Source: JAZNQL01 sp045531205 (GTDB lineage: Bacteria > Bacillota > Clostridia > UMGS1883 > UMGS1540). Taken from it: 47,671 nt of DNA. The stretch spans positions 1-47,671 of the forward strand of contig JAZSDN010000049.1 in NCBI GenBank assembly GCA_045531205.1, in the 5' to 3' direction. The position numbers and the translations under genes were made by a program. Under the pieces are notes generated by a model. That model saw only the letters and a list, made by a program, of their open reading frames with translations. It was not told where the DNA came from and ran no database searches. Shown here one piece after another: positions 1-8,278 of the stretch; positions within the stretch are counted from its first letter, which is position 1; every line of letters starts with the position of its first letter.

Positions 1-250
1 TTGCAGGGGCATAATCTGCAAAAAAAGGCATATAATACTCTTTCTGTGCAGCAATTTCCTTCTCTAATTTTTCTTCTGTCCAGTTTTCTTTTTTAAATTC
101 AAATAAAGCATCCTTGTCAATTCCGTCTGCTTCAAAATAAACTTCGGGCAATTTTTCCATTTCACGATAAATATATCCCTTAATGTCGATAGCCATTTTA
201 CCTATTTTTTCAGGCATAGCTACATAATGGTCTTTTTTCTTTTTGCTCAT
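1..250 (-). CDS. Hypothetical protein, N-terminal part (runs off the left edge)
   Basis: This is the start of a minus-strand gene whose 3' end lies outside the window; 83 codons are visible. The ATG at 250-248 is preceded by a strong purine-rich ribosome site (AAGGAGAAGGA), which fixes the start. The visible protein begins with a lysine-rich stretch (MSKKKKDHYVAMPEK), is charged and soluble-looking, and shows no signal peptide or membrane segment. It contains a DIKGYIYREMEKLPEVYF segment and a Glu/Lys-rich probable helix. I do not recognise the family. The 190 bases between it and the next gene are very AT-rich and contain the terminator of that gene. Confidence 0.7.
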   Translation of the reverse strand, partial: MSKKKKDHYVAMPEKIGKMAIDIKGYIYREMEKLPEVYFEADGIDKDALFEFKKENWTEEKLEKEIAAQKEYYMPFFADYAPA

Positions 251-411
251 TTCCTTCTCCTTCTTTAAAACTTTATCATTTTTTCGGGGAATTACAGGGT
301 TATTTTATATTAAAAAAATTTTGTTTTGCAATATAAAAATTAAATTAAAAAAATATACATAATATTTTTACAAAAAGCATAATATTTTTCAAAAATCAAA
401 GCTTCAAAATA

Positions 412-463
412 ATGACATAATAAATGCGGTGTAAAATTTTTTACACCGCATTTATTATGTCAT
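412..463 (-). terminator. Long hairpin overlapping the 3' end of the upstream sugar isomerase gene
   Basis: Two perfectly complementary 23-base arms (412-434 and 441-463) enclose a 6-base AT loop. The right arm contains the last seven codons and the TAA of the minus-strand isomerase gene, so the stem is built from coding sequence. On the minus strand it is followed by TATTTTGAAG and then more T-rich sequence, not by a clean U-run. Termination or 3'-end protection is inferred. Confidence 0.6.
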
Positions 464-1304
464 TTGCAACTTCGCAAAGAAGCATACTCATTTTTTCAAA
501 GGCAGGAGTTTCAAGCTTTGAAAAATGAATAACCTCGAGTGAAAATACACCTTTAAAGTTAATATCTTTTAAAGCTTTTGAAAAATCTGTCCAGTCAATT
601 ATACCAAGAGTAGGCATAAGATGAAGGTCTTTAGAGAACTTATTATCGTGAACGTGTAAAACCCGTATTTCATCTCCAAACTCTCTTACTGCATCGGCGG
701 GGGAAAGACCGTCAAATACAGATACATGACCTGTATCAAGGCAAATTTTAAAATTAGGGTCATTTATTTCTTTTACAAACCTTAAAATATCCTGCGGGGT
801 TGCAATAGAAAACGAAAGCATAGGCATATTTTCAAGGCAAATTGTCACATCATATTCTTTTGCTGTTTTTAAAAGCTCTCTCATAAAAACAATATTTGTG
901 TTCCATGTAAAAGCCATTTTTTCGGGAGTATTATCTACTTCACCAAAGGGCATTATGGGATGAATAACAAAATTCTTACACCCTAAAACAGAAGTGAGCC
1001 TGATAGATTTTTTCATTTTTTCAAGTCTTTCAGCTCGGTCCTCGGGGGTAGAATCCTGAATAGGCCATCTCCATGGGCCGTGAACTTGATTTATTTGTAT
1101 GCCCGAAGCTTCTGAAAGCTCTTTTTCGCGCAGAAGAAATTTTTTTGCATCCTCAAAAGGCAATGTATAAAGAGGAGATTCAGTATTTTCCATACCATAA
1201 TCAACACACGAATATCCGTGCTGAGCAAGCTTTTTATACATATTATCTCCAAAGCGTTTATATCCGGATTCTTCAAAAGGATTTATATCTATACCTATTC
1301 TCAT
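441..1304 (-). CDS. Sugar phosphate isomerase/epimerase (xylose-isomerase-like TIM barrel)
   Basis: The 287-residue protein has the pattern of the AP-endonuclease-2/xylose-isomerase-like TIM-barrel family. Typical metal-binding segments appear in order: the Glu of CLENMP, Asp and His of CLDTGHVSVF, His residues of VLHVHDN, and the Glu of SLEVIH near the C-terminus. Members isomerise or epimerise sugars or act on inositol derivatives; the substrate here cannot be read from sequence. I start at the ATG at 1304 (MRIGIDINPF) instead of the GTG twelve bases upstream, because the family begins there and a GTGGTG patch sits at ribosome-site distance. It lies 24 bases downstream of the LUD gene and is probably cotranscribed with it. 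Two relatives lie at 7336 and 14341. Confidence 0.85.
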   Translation of the reverse strand: MRIGIDINPFEESGYKRFGDNMYKKLAQHGYSCVDYGMENTESPLYTLPFEDAKKFLLREKELSEASGIQINQVHGPWRWPIQDSTPEDRAERLEKMKKSIRLTSVLGCKNFVIHPIMPFGEVDNTPEKMAFTWNTNIVFMRELLKTAKEYDVTICLENMPMLSFSIATPQDILRFVKEINDPNFKICLDTGHVSVFDGLSPADAVREFGDEIRVLHVHDNKFSKDLHLMPTLGIIDWTDFSKALKDINFKGVFSLEVIHFSKLETPAFEKMSMLLCEVANDIINAV

Positions 1305-1328
1305 AATAATCACCACAAATTTCAGTTA

Positions 1329-1934
1329 TTAATAACCTAGATTTTCGTTTATAAAAACAATTTCGTAATTGCCCATCGCAGGCTTTTCCCACCATACAGA
1401 AAGAACACGGCAAATGCGCTCGGGACTTGAACAGTTATAACAACGGTCAGCCTTTTTTGCACATGGAGTATTTCTGTTAAGTCTTTTTGCGTTTTTGGGA
1501 GCGGCTACGTTTCTTGCTCTGTACAAAGCACTGTCATAGTCTTTTGCAATTTTATTTTTCCCTACTAAAAAATACACTTTTTCGTGTCCATAGCATATCG
1601 AAGATATTCTGTTGCAGTTACCGTCAATATTTATTATTTCTCCGCTTTCAGAAAGAGCATTTACAGAAGAAATATATACCTGTGCCGAATTTGCAAGATT
1701 GCAGATTTGTACAGGAGTTTTTTCAGCAGGCACTCTTGCGTGCCAGAAAACCTCATTGTGTTCTGAAAGGGACTCGTATATTCCCATTTCTTCAACTGTC
1801 ATAGACCCGCCTATGCCTACAGTTTTTTTGTCAATTGCTGAATTTATATAGTCAGAGGCTTCCGGGGCAGTTTCAAAACATGAAACCTTGTAGCCCTTCT
1901 CTTCAAACACGGCTTTTATATCTTTAAAATCCAT
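1329..1934 (-). CDS. LUD-domain protein (LutC/YkgG-like)
   Basis: The 201-residue protein matches the LUD (lactate utilisation, DUF162) fold: an N-terminal VFEEKGYKV strand-helix, the glycine turn in TVGIGGSMTVEEMG, and the conserved VPAEKTPVQICNLANSAQVYISSVNALSESG core. A cysteine-bearing tail (CAKKADRCYNCSSPERICR) is seen in the stand-alone clostridial branch and might bind a metal. LUD proteins of lactate operons assemble Fe-S lactate dehydrogenases, but no lutA or lutB is nearby, so the substrate is unknown. AAGGAG precedes the ATG, and a TTGACT-17-TATAAT promoter lies just upstream. It is probably the first gene of a two-gene operon with the isomerase. Confidence 0.85.
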   Translation of the reverse strand: MDFKDIKAVFEEKGYKVSCFETAPEASDYINSAIDKKTVGIGGSMTVEEMGIYESLSEHNEVFWHARVPAEKTPVQICNLANSAQVYISSVNALSESGEIINIDGNCNRISSICYGHEKVYFLVGKNKIAKDYDSALYRARNVAAPKNAKRLNRNTPCAKKADRCYNCSSPERICRVLSVWWEKPAMGNYEIVFINENLGY

Positions 1935-1974
1935 ATTTTTCTCCTTGTTTAATAATGTTTTAAAGGTTTATTTT

Positions 1975-2003
1975 ATTATAATCCACACGGTTGCTTTAGT
2001 CAA
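1975..2003 (-). promoter_or_regulatory. Sigma-A-type promoter for the LUD/isomerase pair
   Basis: Read on the minus strand, TTGACT (2003-1998) and TATAAT (1980-1975) are 17 bases apart, close to consensus, about 40 bases upstream of the LUD start codon. No alternative signal of this quality lies between the two divergent genes. Confidence 0.7.
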
Positions 2004-2032
2004 GTACTGCAAAAAAGAAAAACTATGTTATT

Positions 2033-2060
2033 TTGATTGAAATTTTTTGAGTTTTATGAT
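2033..2060 (+). promoter_or_regulatory. Possible promoter for the PHP phosphatase gene
   Basis: TTGATT (2033-2038) and TATGAT (2055-2060) are 16 bases apart and about 45 bases before the start codon at 2106. This is a moderate match to sigma-A sites. A second -10-like GATAAT lies at 2063-2068 without a well-placed -35. Confidence 0.4.
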
Positions 2061-2105
2061 AGGATAATACAAAAGATTTTGCAAAGCATATAAAGAGGAA
2101 TAAAA

Positions 2106-2906
2106 ATGTTAGCTAACTACCATACCCACACAACTTATTGCGACGGGAAAAACACTCCCGAAGAAATTGTGTTATACGCAATTGAAAAAGGATTTAAATC
2201 CCTTGGCTTTTCAGGACACGGGTTTACTCCTTTTGACCTGAGGTATTGTATGAAGGATACCGAAGGCTATATAAAAGAAATATCAGCTCTTAAAAGAAAA
2301 TATGGCGATAAAATACAAATTTACTGTGGAATAGAAGAAGATGCATTTTCTTTTGTAAACAGAGAAAGTTTTGATTACATTATCGGAAGCTCGCATTATT
2401 TTAATATTGACGGACAATATTACCCCGTTGACTCGGATTATGATTATTTTAAAAAAGGACTTGAGGCTTTTAATTGTGATGTAATAAAGCTTGCAGATGC
2501 TTATTACAGTGCATTTGTAGGCTACATTAAAAAAAGAAAGCCTGATATAGTAGGGCATTTTGACCTTATAACAAAATTTGACGAAATAGACGTGCAACGG
2601 TTTTTAAATAATCCTGAATATTCAGCCCTTGCAGAAAAGTATATAAAAAAAGCTGCAGAAAACGATGTAATATTTGAAGTTAACACAGGTGCAATTTCAA
2701 GAGGGTTAAGAAAAACGCCCTATCCTGCAGAAAACCTGCTTTATGTGCTTAAAGAAAAAGAATGCAAGCTAATACTTTCGTCCGACAGTCACAGTGCCGA
2801 AACCTTGAGCTTTAATTTTGAAGAAACAGAAAAATTACTGCGTTATATTGGATTTGACAGTGTGTACGAGCTTGATGGGGGAGCATTTAAAAAGAGATTT
2901 ATTTAA
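2106..2906 (+). CDS. PHP-domain phosphatase, histidinol-phosphatase (HisK/HisJ) family
   Basis: The 266-residue protein has every metal-binding segment of the PHP family: HTHTTYCDG (His6, His8), GFSGHG (His38), IEED (Glu77 or 78), SSHY (His97), GHFD (His151, Asp153) and SSDSH near residue 229. Length and motif order match the HisK-type histidinol-phosphatase that removes phosphate from L-histidinol phosphate in histidine synthesis. No other his gene is present, so it may instead act on another small phosphate ester. AAGAGGAA lies upstream of the ATG. It is 37 bases from the next gene and probably cotranscribed with it. Confidence 0.85.
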   Translation: MLANYHTHTTYCDGKNTPEEIVLYAIEKGFKSLGFSGHGFTPFDLRYCMKDTEGYIKEISALKRKYGDKIQIYCGIEEDAFSFVNRESFDYIIGSSHYFNIDGQYYPVDSDYDYFKKGLEAFNCDVIKLADAYYSAFVGYIKKRKPDIVGHFDLITKFDEIDVQRFLNNPEYSALAEKYIKKAAENDVIFEVNTGAISRGLRKTPYPAENLLYVLKEKECKLILSSDSHSAETLSFNFEETEKLLRYIGFDSVYELDGGAFKKRFI

Positions 2907-2943
2907 AATACAATAAATTTTTTGAGAAGGGAACAGATTTAAA

Positions 2944-3573
2944 ATGAAAAACATTCATTTGCTTTACAAAAAGGTTATAATGGACAAATCACCTGTTATT
3001 TTGAAGTACAGTCCGTCGGAGGACTGGCAGGATTACTGGACAGTTAAAAGCGGAAACTGGAGCTGTAAGGACGGATATCTTATAGGAGATGAACCCGAAA
3101 ACAAGGGAGGAATTCTTTTTAGTAAAGAAAGATATGAAGACGATGTTATGATGAGCTTTACCGTGAAAACAGCCCTTCCTGCAACACGTGACCTCAATGC
3201 CGTTTTTTGTGCAAACTGGGACGAGGACAGAGATTATCTTGGAGTTTCGTATGTGTGCGGTCTTAACGGCTGGTACGAAAATAAAAGCGGAATTGAAAGA
3301 GCGGGCAGGGGAGTTGATTCTGTACTTTATTCCACAACCTCGCTTTACAAATATACTCCCGGAACCGAAGTAAGAATGACAGTAGGTGCGATTAACGGAC
3401 ATTCCTTTATGGTTGTTGATGATGTGCTTGTAACAGAGCTTATAGACCCAAATCCCATAAAAGGTGGGCACGTTGGCTTTTCGGCATACTGCACAAAGCT
3501 TATGATAAAGGATATTGAAATAAGAAAAATATACTGGGAAGAATTTATACAAAGATATACTCCTGAGTATTAA
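2944..3573 (+). CDS. Concanavalin-like jelly-roll domain protein
   Basis: The 209-residue protein is rich in beta strands and aromatic residues and resembles the jelly-roll (LamG/DUF1080-like) domains found with glycosidases. The segments WSCKDGYLIGD, ILFSKERYEDDVMMSF and the closing GGHVGFSAYCTKLMIKDIEI are typical first and last strand patterns. No signal peptide is visible, so it should be cytoplasmic. A carbohydrate-binding or beta-glucosidic-bond-cleaving role is inferred from fold and neighbours only. GAGAAGGGA precedes the ATG; an internal Met at residue 13 is an alternative start. It ends at a strong hairpin terminator shared with the converging operon. Confidence 0.6.
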   Translation: MKNIHLLYKKVIMDKSPVILKYSPSEDWQDYWTVKSGNWSCKDGYLIGDEPENKGGILFSKERYEDDVMMSFTVKTALPATRDLNAVFCANWDEDRDYLGVSYVCGLNGWYENKSGIERAGRGVDSVLYSTTSLYKYTPGTEVRMTVGAINGHSFMVVDDVLVTELIDPNPIKGGHVGFSAYCTKLMIKDIEIRKIYWEEFIQRYTPEY

Positions 3574-3610
3574 AAAAGGTGCTGTAAAATTTTTTTACAG
3601 CACCTTTTTA
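3573..3610. terminator. Bidirectional intrinsic terminator between convergent genes
   Basis: An 11-bp stem, GGTGCTGTAAA paired with TTTACAGCACC, is bordered by A-runs on the left and T-runs on the right, so it works as a rho-independent terminator in both directions. It serves the jelly-roll gene (plus) and the GH36 operon (minus). Confidence 0.85.
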
Positions 3611-3626
3611 TTTTTGAATGGATATA

Positions 3627-4763
3627 TCAGATGGAAATAGTGGTTTTGCATGAGGAAAGGTAACTGTCTTCTCCTGCTTTTTTTAATGTAAAATTTCCGC
3701 CCTTATATACAATTTCTGTTACAGATGAATTTGACACAAAGGAGATATCCTTCATTGCATCGACAGAACCCGCAGTTAAAATGCTTTGTACTGCACGGAT
3801 AGGAACAGCGTGTGTTACTGCAACAATAGTTTTGCCCATATTTTCTTCTGCAAGCTTTTTGAGGATAGCCATAATTCTTTCGCTCATTTGTTTTACAGAC
3901 TCACCATTTGTGCATACAGCATTGCCGATATCGTTTAAAAAGACAGGATAATCATCGGGATAAAGAGAAGAAAGACGTGCATGTTCTTTACCTTGCCAGT
4001 CGCCTGCATATATTTCACGAAGATTTTCTTCCAGAATCGGAGTAAGTCCAAGCTTTTCTGAAATACATTCTGCTGTTTGGCGAGCTCGTCTTAAGTCACT
4101 TGAATATACATGGCTTACATTATAGTTTTTGGCTATATATTCTCCAGCAAGCTTTGCCTGATAAATTCCGTTTTCAACAAGTTCAAAGTCTGCGTGTCCT
4201 GCAAACAATCCTCGTCTGTTGCCATCACTTTCTCCGTGTCTTATTAATAGAATTGTAGTTTTTTTATAATCGTACCGAAGCATTGCGGTTACAAGTGATA
4301 CTATTGAAAGAATATCGCCTATGCACGAGCCGTATGCTCCGCTTAAAAAATTATATAAAAGCCAGAAAGGACAGCCTGAAAGCGAAACTTGGCGTATTAT
4401 TTTTTCGTCGCTTATCCAGAAAGCACTTGTATGCAAAAGCACTCCGGCAACAGGAAGTAAGCTTACAGGACTTTTGTAAAGCATAAGACCTGACGCAATA
4501 ATTAAAAGGTTTACGCATACAACAAATATTTTTATATGCTTTTTAATGAAGGGACTTTCTTTTTTTTGAGCCAAAAGAGATGATACTATTCCTGCAATGT
4601 CCAAAACAGCACCCTCGAATGCCGAAAGAAGAATATACTGGATTATGTACAAAACTCTTGATGTTGCATTAAAAAGTATAATATTTTTTCTCTTTTTTTG
4701 CTGATAGCCCAAAAGATAAAAGGCAACAGCAATTATACCGATAATAAGTGCTAAAAAATTCAT
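3627..4763 (-). CDS. Fusion: YgjV-like membrane domain plus histidine phosphatase domain
   Basis: The 378-residue protein is one uninterrupted frame with two parts. Residues 1 to about 165 form a multi-pass membrane region resembling the YgjV inner-membrane family, with hydrophobic segments near 2-18, 36-66, 80-110 and 130-165. From about 170, LLIRHGESDGNRRG starts a histidine phosphatase (phosphoglycerate-mutase superfamily). It has the phosphoacceptor His of RHGE, the SSDLRRARQTAE arginines, the LREIYAGDWQG segment and the second catalytic His in VAVTHAVP. The catalytic set looks complete, and topology would put it at the cytoplasmic face. It is the last gene of the isomerase-ComB-GH36 operon, 3 bases after GH36. 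The substrate is unknown, and I do not know this fusion as a named family. Confidence 0.8.
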   Translation of the reverse strand: MNFLALIIGIIAVAFYLLGYQQKKRKNIILFNATSRVLYIIQYILLSAFEGAVLDIAGIVSSLLAQKKESPFIKKHIKIFVVCVNLLIIASGLMLYKSPVSLLPVAGVLLHTSAFWISDEKIIRQVSLSGCPFWLLYNFLSGAYGSCIGDILSIVSLVTAMLRYDYKKTTILLIRHGESDGNRRGLFAGHADFELVENGIYQAKLAGEYIAKNYNVSHVYSSDLRRARQTAECISEKLGLTPILEENLREIYAGDWQGKEHARLSSLYPDDYPVFLNDIGNAVCTNGESVKQMSERIMAILKKLAEENMGKTIVAVTHAVPIRAVQSILTAGSVDAMKDISFVSNSSVTEIVYKGGNFTLKKAGEDSYLSSCKTTISI

Positions 4764-4766
4764 TTG

Positions 4767-6629
4767 TTATCTCCGTTTTTTGAGTGTTATAAAGTTTGCT
4801 GTGTGAACAAGGGGATTTTCAATTGTTATACCATCTTCCCATATTTCTTTTGCAGATTTAATTTCTCCGTCAATATTTTCGTAAGATGCATCAGGGCTTA
4901 AAATCGGATATACAGATATATTTTGTTGTTTAATTTTTTTAGAGAAAACAACAATTTCAACTTTTGAATAATCTGCATCGCAAAACTCAAGTGTAATCAA
5001 TGAGTCTGTATCTGAAAGAATATGACAAACTGCATTTTTCCAAAAATCTCTGTTCTTTTTAAAGTTTGAGATGAATGTTTTAAGATTATTAAAGGTCTCA
5101 TCATTCAAAAGGGTAAGATCAAAGGTTAAGCCTATGGGATGACCTGTTAAAAATCCGTTTAAAAAGCTTTGGTCAACACCTATAACATCGGTCCAGGTTG
5201 CATCGTGGATGGAAATAAGTCTGCCTTCAAATTCTCCTTCTGAACGGTATGAGTATACAAGATTTTCTGCATACAGCAGAGAAACCCAAGCTTCAAGCCA
5301 CTGCGGAGGAAGGCGGAGAATGGAATCCTTGAAAATGCGAAGACCAAAATACGGACTCTGATTATCTGACGGCCAGAAGCTGTCGTAAAGCATTCCGTCA
5401 CGCACACTCATTCTCATACCGCCCGAAGCACAGTTTTCTATATAAAGGTCAGGATACTTCTCTTTAAGCATTTTTATGAATTCGTCGTGACCTTTGCAAT
5501 ACTTTAAAAATGATGAATGATATTTATCATAGTTTAGGTCTGCATTAAAATCAAATTTAACAAATTCTGCACCGTAACGGTCGATAAGGGAACATGTTTT
5601 ATCGAATATATACTGCATTGCTTTATCGTTTGCAAAGTCAATAAAATATGAGTTTGGACCCTGTAAAAAATAATCGGGATTGTTTTTTACGGCATTTGAT
5701 GAAGCAGAAGCACTTTCGGGTTCAAGCCAGAAACCAAACTTCATACCATAAGCTCTTACCTTTTGTGCAATTTCACACATTCTGCCTTTAAAACCGAAGG
5801 TAAGATTTTCTTCCCAGTCGCCACGGCTTGGCCACCAGTCACAGCCTTCTCCAAACCAGCCCGCATCAATAACAAAGTATTCAACACCAAGCTCCGAGGC
5901 CTTTGCTATTTGCTTTTCAATGTCTTCAAAACTGAATCTGTCAAACTTATAAAGCCAGGAATTATATATAACAGGCATAGTTTTTCTGGGATAATTTTTG
6001 TTTAAATATGAGTGAAGCTTAAAGCAGTCAAGGTCGGTTTTATTAAATACATCATAATATATAATTTCGGGAAGGTTAATTTCTTCTCCGGGAGCAAGAG
6101 TTAAGGAAAGCCCTTCGCTTAAAACCCCGAGTTCTGCTTCAATAAAGGTTATTTCTCCGCCTCCAAAAATTCTTGACAAACGCATTTCCCACGCTGAATA
6201 TGCGTTTATATGAAAAGCGGTTCCTCTGCCTGCCTGCTTTGACCAAAGCACTATAAACGGGCTTGCTCCGCTTGCATTTCTAACACTTTTGGAACGTGCA
6301 GATACAGAAGTAACCAAAGGCTGCCATTCGCCTTCGCTTTCGTTTTGCCAGTTATTTGCCTGCGAATACACTTCATATTCTCCGCCATCAAACATAAACT
6401 TTGAAGCAAGAGTGTTCAAAAAAACATCCTCGTTGCAGATGTTTTTTACCTTGCCACGCCTTACAAATACACCATTTTCGTGTTTTGTTATTTCGGAGAT
6501 TACAGATATTTTATCGTTTTCGGCAAAAAAACCGTTTTCTTTTACTTCGGCTATTGTATTAAGCTCTCCAAAGTTTCCGCTTATGTTCCATAAATTATTT
6601 GCAAATTTCTTTTGGGTAAATAAATTCAT
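4767..6629 (-). CDS. GH36-family alpha-galactosidase-like glycosidase
   Basis: The 620-residue cytoplasmic protein has a beta-rich N-terminal domain followed by a TIM barrel of the GH36 clan. Diagnostic segments are YFVIDAGWFG (about 252-261), the nucleophile segment EFVKFDFNAD (Asp about 360), IENCASGGMR, and YDSFWPSDN with the probable acid/base Asp near 422. Classical GH36 alpha-galactosidases are about 730 residues, so this is a compact form; alpha-galactoside or alpha-N-acetylgalactosaminide hydrolysis is likely but not certain. GGAG precedes the ATG. It sits 14 bases after the ComB-like gene and 3 bases before the fusion phosphatase, so all are one transcript. No signal peptide is present, so it works on imported oligosaccharides. 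Confidence 0.85.
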   Translation of the reverse strand: MNLFTQKKFANNLWNISGNFGELNTIAEVKENGFFAENDKISVISEITKHENGVFVRRGKVKNICNEDVFLNTLASKFMFDGGEYEVYSQANNWQNESEGEWQPLVTSVSARSKSVRNASGASPFIVLWSKQAGRGTAFHINAYSAWEMRLSRIFGGGEITFIEAELGVLSEGLSLTLAPGEEINLPEIIYYDVFNKTDLDCFKLHSYLNKNYPRKTMPVIYNSWLYKFDRFSFEDIEKQIAKASELGVEYFVIDAGWFGEGCDWWPSRGDWEENLTFGFKGRMCEIAQKVRAYGMKFGFWLEPESASASSNAVKNNPDYFLQGPNSYFIDFANDKAMQYIFDKTCSLIDRYGAEFVKFDFNADLNYDKYHSSFLKYCKGHDEFIKMLKEKYPDLYIENCASGGMRMSVRDGMLYDSFWPSDNQSPYFGLRIFKDSILRLPPQWLEAWVSLLYAENLVYSYRSEGEFEGRLISIHDATWTDVIGVDQSFLNGFLTGHPIGLTFDLTLLNDETFNNLKTFISNFKKNRDFWKNAVCHILSDTDSLITLEFCDADYSKVEIVVFSKKIKQQNISVYPILSPDASYENIDGEIKSAKEIWEDGITIENPLVHTANFITLKKRR

Positions 6630-6643
6630 ATTGCCTACTCCTT

Positions 6644-7336
6644 TTATACAAAATACTGTTCCATATAATCTATACCGTCAGGGCAACGGTTTAATTTAAG
6701 AACAAAATCAAATTTGTTAAAATCGGTACACATATAAAAATCGTTTTCGGGAAATACATCGTTTTGGGTTTTATCAAAAAATTTTGCACCTGATGTATAC
6801 TTTAGTTTTTTGATTTCTGATTCAATGTCAAGAGGCGTTCCCAAAACAAGACTTTTTATGTATTCTGCACACAAGGTATCTTCCTCTGTTTCGGACAGAG
6901 TTTCAAGCCCCATACATACAAGCGAAACATTTTTTTTACCGCTTTGTTTTATATATTCTGCTGTGGCAGACGCATTTACAAGGGATGCACCTAAAATTTC
7001 GCTTGCATTTATTGCGTTTGCAATACCCTGAGTACCCGCACTTGTTGTATGTACTACGGTTTTACCAGTTAAGTCAAGCTTTGAAAGCTCAGAGGGCGAA
7101 TTACCTGTATCAAATCCCGGAAGGATTTTGCCGTGACGTTCACCTGCCAGAATTATGTCGGGATTTTCTTCTTTAAGTTTATAGGCAAGCTCAATATCAC
7201 CCACAGGAATGATTTTTTCAGCTCCGAGTGAAAACATATAAGCTTCCATGGAAAATGCACGGAAAACGTCTATTACAACGGTTATACCCGAAGCTTTTTT
7301 TGCACCGTCAAGCAATTGAAGTATTTGTATGTTCAT
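6644..7336 (-). CDS. ComB-family phosphatase (2-phosphosulfolactate phosphatase-like)
   Basis: The 230-residue protein matches the ComB family: the N-terminal VVIDVFRAFS segment, AGERHGKILPGFDTGNSPSEL, and TTSAGTQGI, which line the Mg-dependent active site. Characterised ComB removes phosphate from 2-phosphosulfolactate in coenzyme M synthesis, but bacterial homologues are common outside that pathway. Its start overlaps the isomerase stop (TAATG) and it is 14 bases before GH36, so it is translationally coupled within a sugar operon. That suggests a sugar-acid or other organic phosphate substrate. No sulfonate genes are visible. Family is secure; substrate is inferred only. Confidence 0.8.
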   Translation of the reverse strand: MNIQILQLLDGAKKASGITVVIDVFRAFSMEAYMFSLGAEKIIPVGDIELAYKLKEENPDIILAGERHGKILPGFDTGNSPSELSKLDLTGKTVVHTTSAGTQGIANAINASEILGASLVNASATAEYIKQSGKKNVSLVCMGLETLSETEEDTLCAEYIKSLVLGTPLDIESEIKKLKYTSGAKFFDKTQNDVFPENDFYMCTDFNKFDFVLKLNRCPDGIDYMEQYFV

Positions 7337-8178
7337 TATTTTTCCTCTGCAAGTTTTTCTAAATATTCAAGACAGCCAAAGTTATGTTTTGCAAAATTTA
7401 TAAGTAAATCTTCTGCCGGATACGGACAATGGGTTTCAAGAGTTAAAGGGCCATCGTAACCAACAGATGCAAAAGCACTCATAACCTTGTCCCATTCAAT
7501 ATTTCCGTTATCGGGGGGATAATGCTGGTCTTCTTTTCTGTAGTTATTATGTACATGGGTACATTTGATTCTGTTACCTAAAAACTTTATTGCTTCTGCC
7601 TGGTCGAAATGCATAAGGTGTGCGTGACCTGTATCCCAGCAGATACCGACATGACTGTCACCAAGACTGTCAGCAAGTTCGCATAAGTCATAGTAATCTG
7701 AAGAATAAAATGGCATAGCGGGCCAAAGTCCCGGGAATATAGGCAGATTTTCAGCTGCAATACCTGTGTTGTATTTTATTGCACATTCAAGATATTCCGA
7801 AAAAGCCTTTTTATTATCTTCAAGTGACTTTAATGTTAAAAACCCGGATGATATTGATGAGCGGGGATGAAGGGCGCACCAGCTGGCACCAAGCTTACCG
7901 CTTGCAATAACTGCTTGTTTTATTGCAAATTCATATTTTTCCTCGCAAAGTTCGGAAGAAACCAAAAGGTCGTAATAATAAGGATGGGACTGAACGCATG
8001 AAAGATTGTTTTTTGAAAGAATATTTTGTATGGTTTCAGTTATCTTTTCCCATTCATATTCCGTTTTGTCAAGCACCTTTGTAAAGTTTACCGATATATA
8101 CTTAAAGCCTGCCAAAGATGCATATTCACATTTTTTTTCAAAAAGTTCGTCATAACCTATCTGTATAGCTTTTTTCAT
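7336..8178 (-). CDS. Sugar phosphate isomerase/epimerase (TIM barrel), first gene of the GH36 operon
   Basis: The 280-residue protein begins MKKAIQIGYDELF. It has the xylose-isomerase-like barrel pattern with metal ligands in AAENLPIFPG (Glu), GICWDTGHAHLM (Asp, His), CTHVHNNYRKEDQHYPP (His) and LTLETHCPYP (Glu). I start at 8178, where AAGGAGTG gives a good ribosome site; the longer reading frame upstream would add an implausible hydrophobic leader that overlaps the promoter. Its TAA overlaps the ATG of the ComB-like gene by one base. A TATAAT box lies 32 bases upstream (8215-8210) without a good -35, as expected for an activator-dependent promoter under the AraC genes next door. Confidence 0.85.
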   Translation of the reverse strand: MKKAIQIGYDELFEKKCEYASLAGFKYISVNFTKVLDKTEYEWEKITETIQNILSKNNLSCVQSHPYYYDLLVSSELCEEKYEFAIKQAVIASGKLGASWCALHPRSSISSGFLTLKSLEDNKKAFSEYLECAIKYNTGIAAENLPIFPGLWPAMPFYSSDYYDLCELADSLGDSHVGICWDTGHAHLMHFDQAEAIKFLGNRIKCTHVHNNYRKEDQHYPPDNGNIEWDKVMSAFASVGYDGPLTLETHCPYPAEDLLINFAKHNFGCLEYLEKLAEEK

Positions 8179-8278
8179 AAAAATAACACTCCTTAAATAT
8201 GATATAAAAATTATAGCACAAAACATAAGTAGAATTATGTATAAAATGTTTGAAAAAACTGTAAAAACGTTCAACAGA

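Noticed and set aside
2989..3552. 187-residue antisense gene opposite the jelly-roll gene
   Set aside because: No ribosome site, composition rich in rare Cys/Tyr/Ile runs, and it is the mirror of a gene with better coding signals.
8179..8274. Hydrophobic leader on the sugar isomerase at 7336
   Set aside because: The leader would overlap the promoter region, lacks a ribosome site, and the family is cytoplasmic; the ATG at 8178 has AAGGAG.
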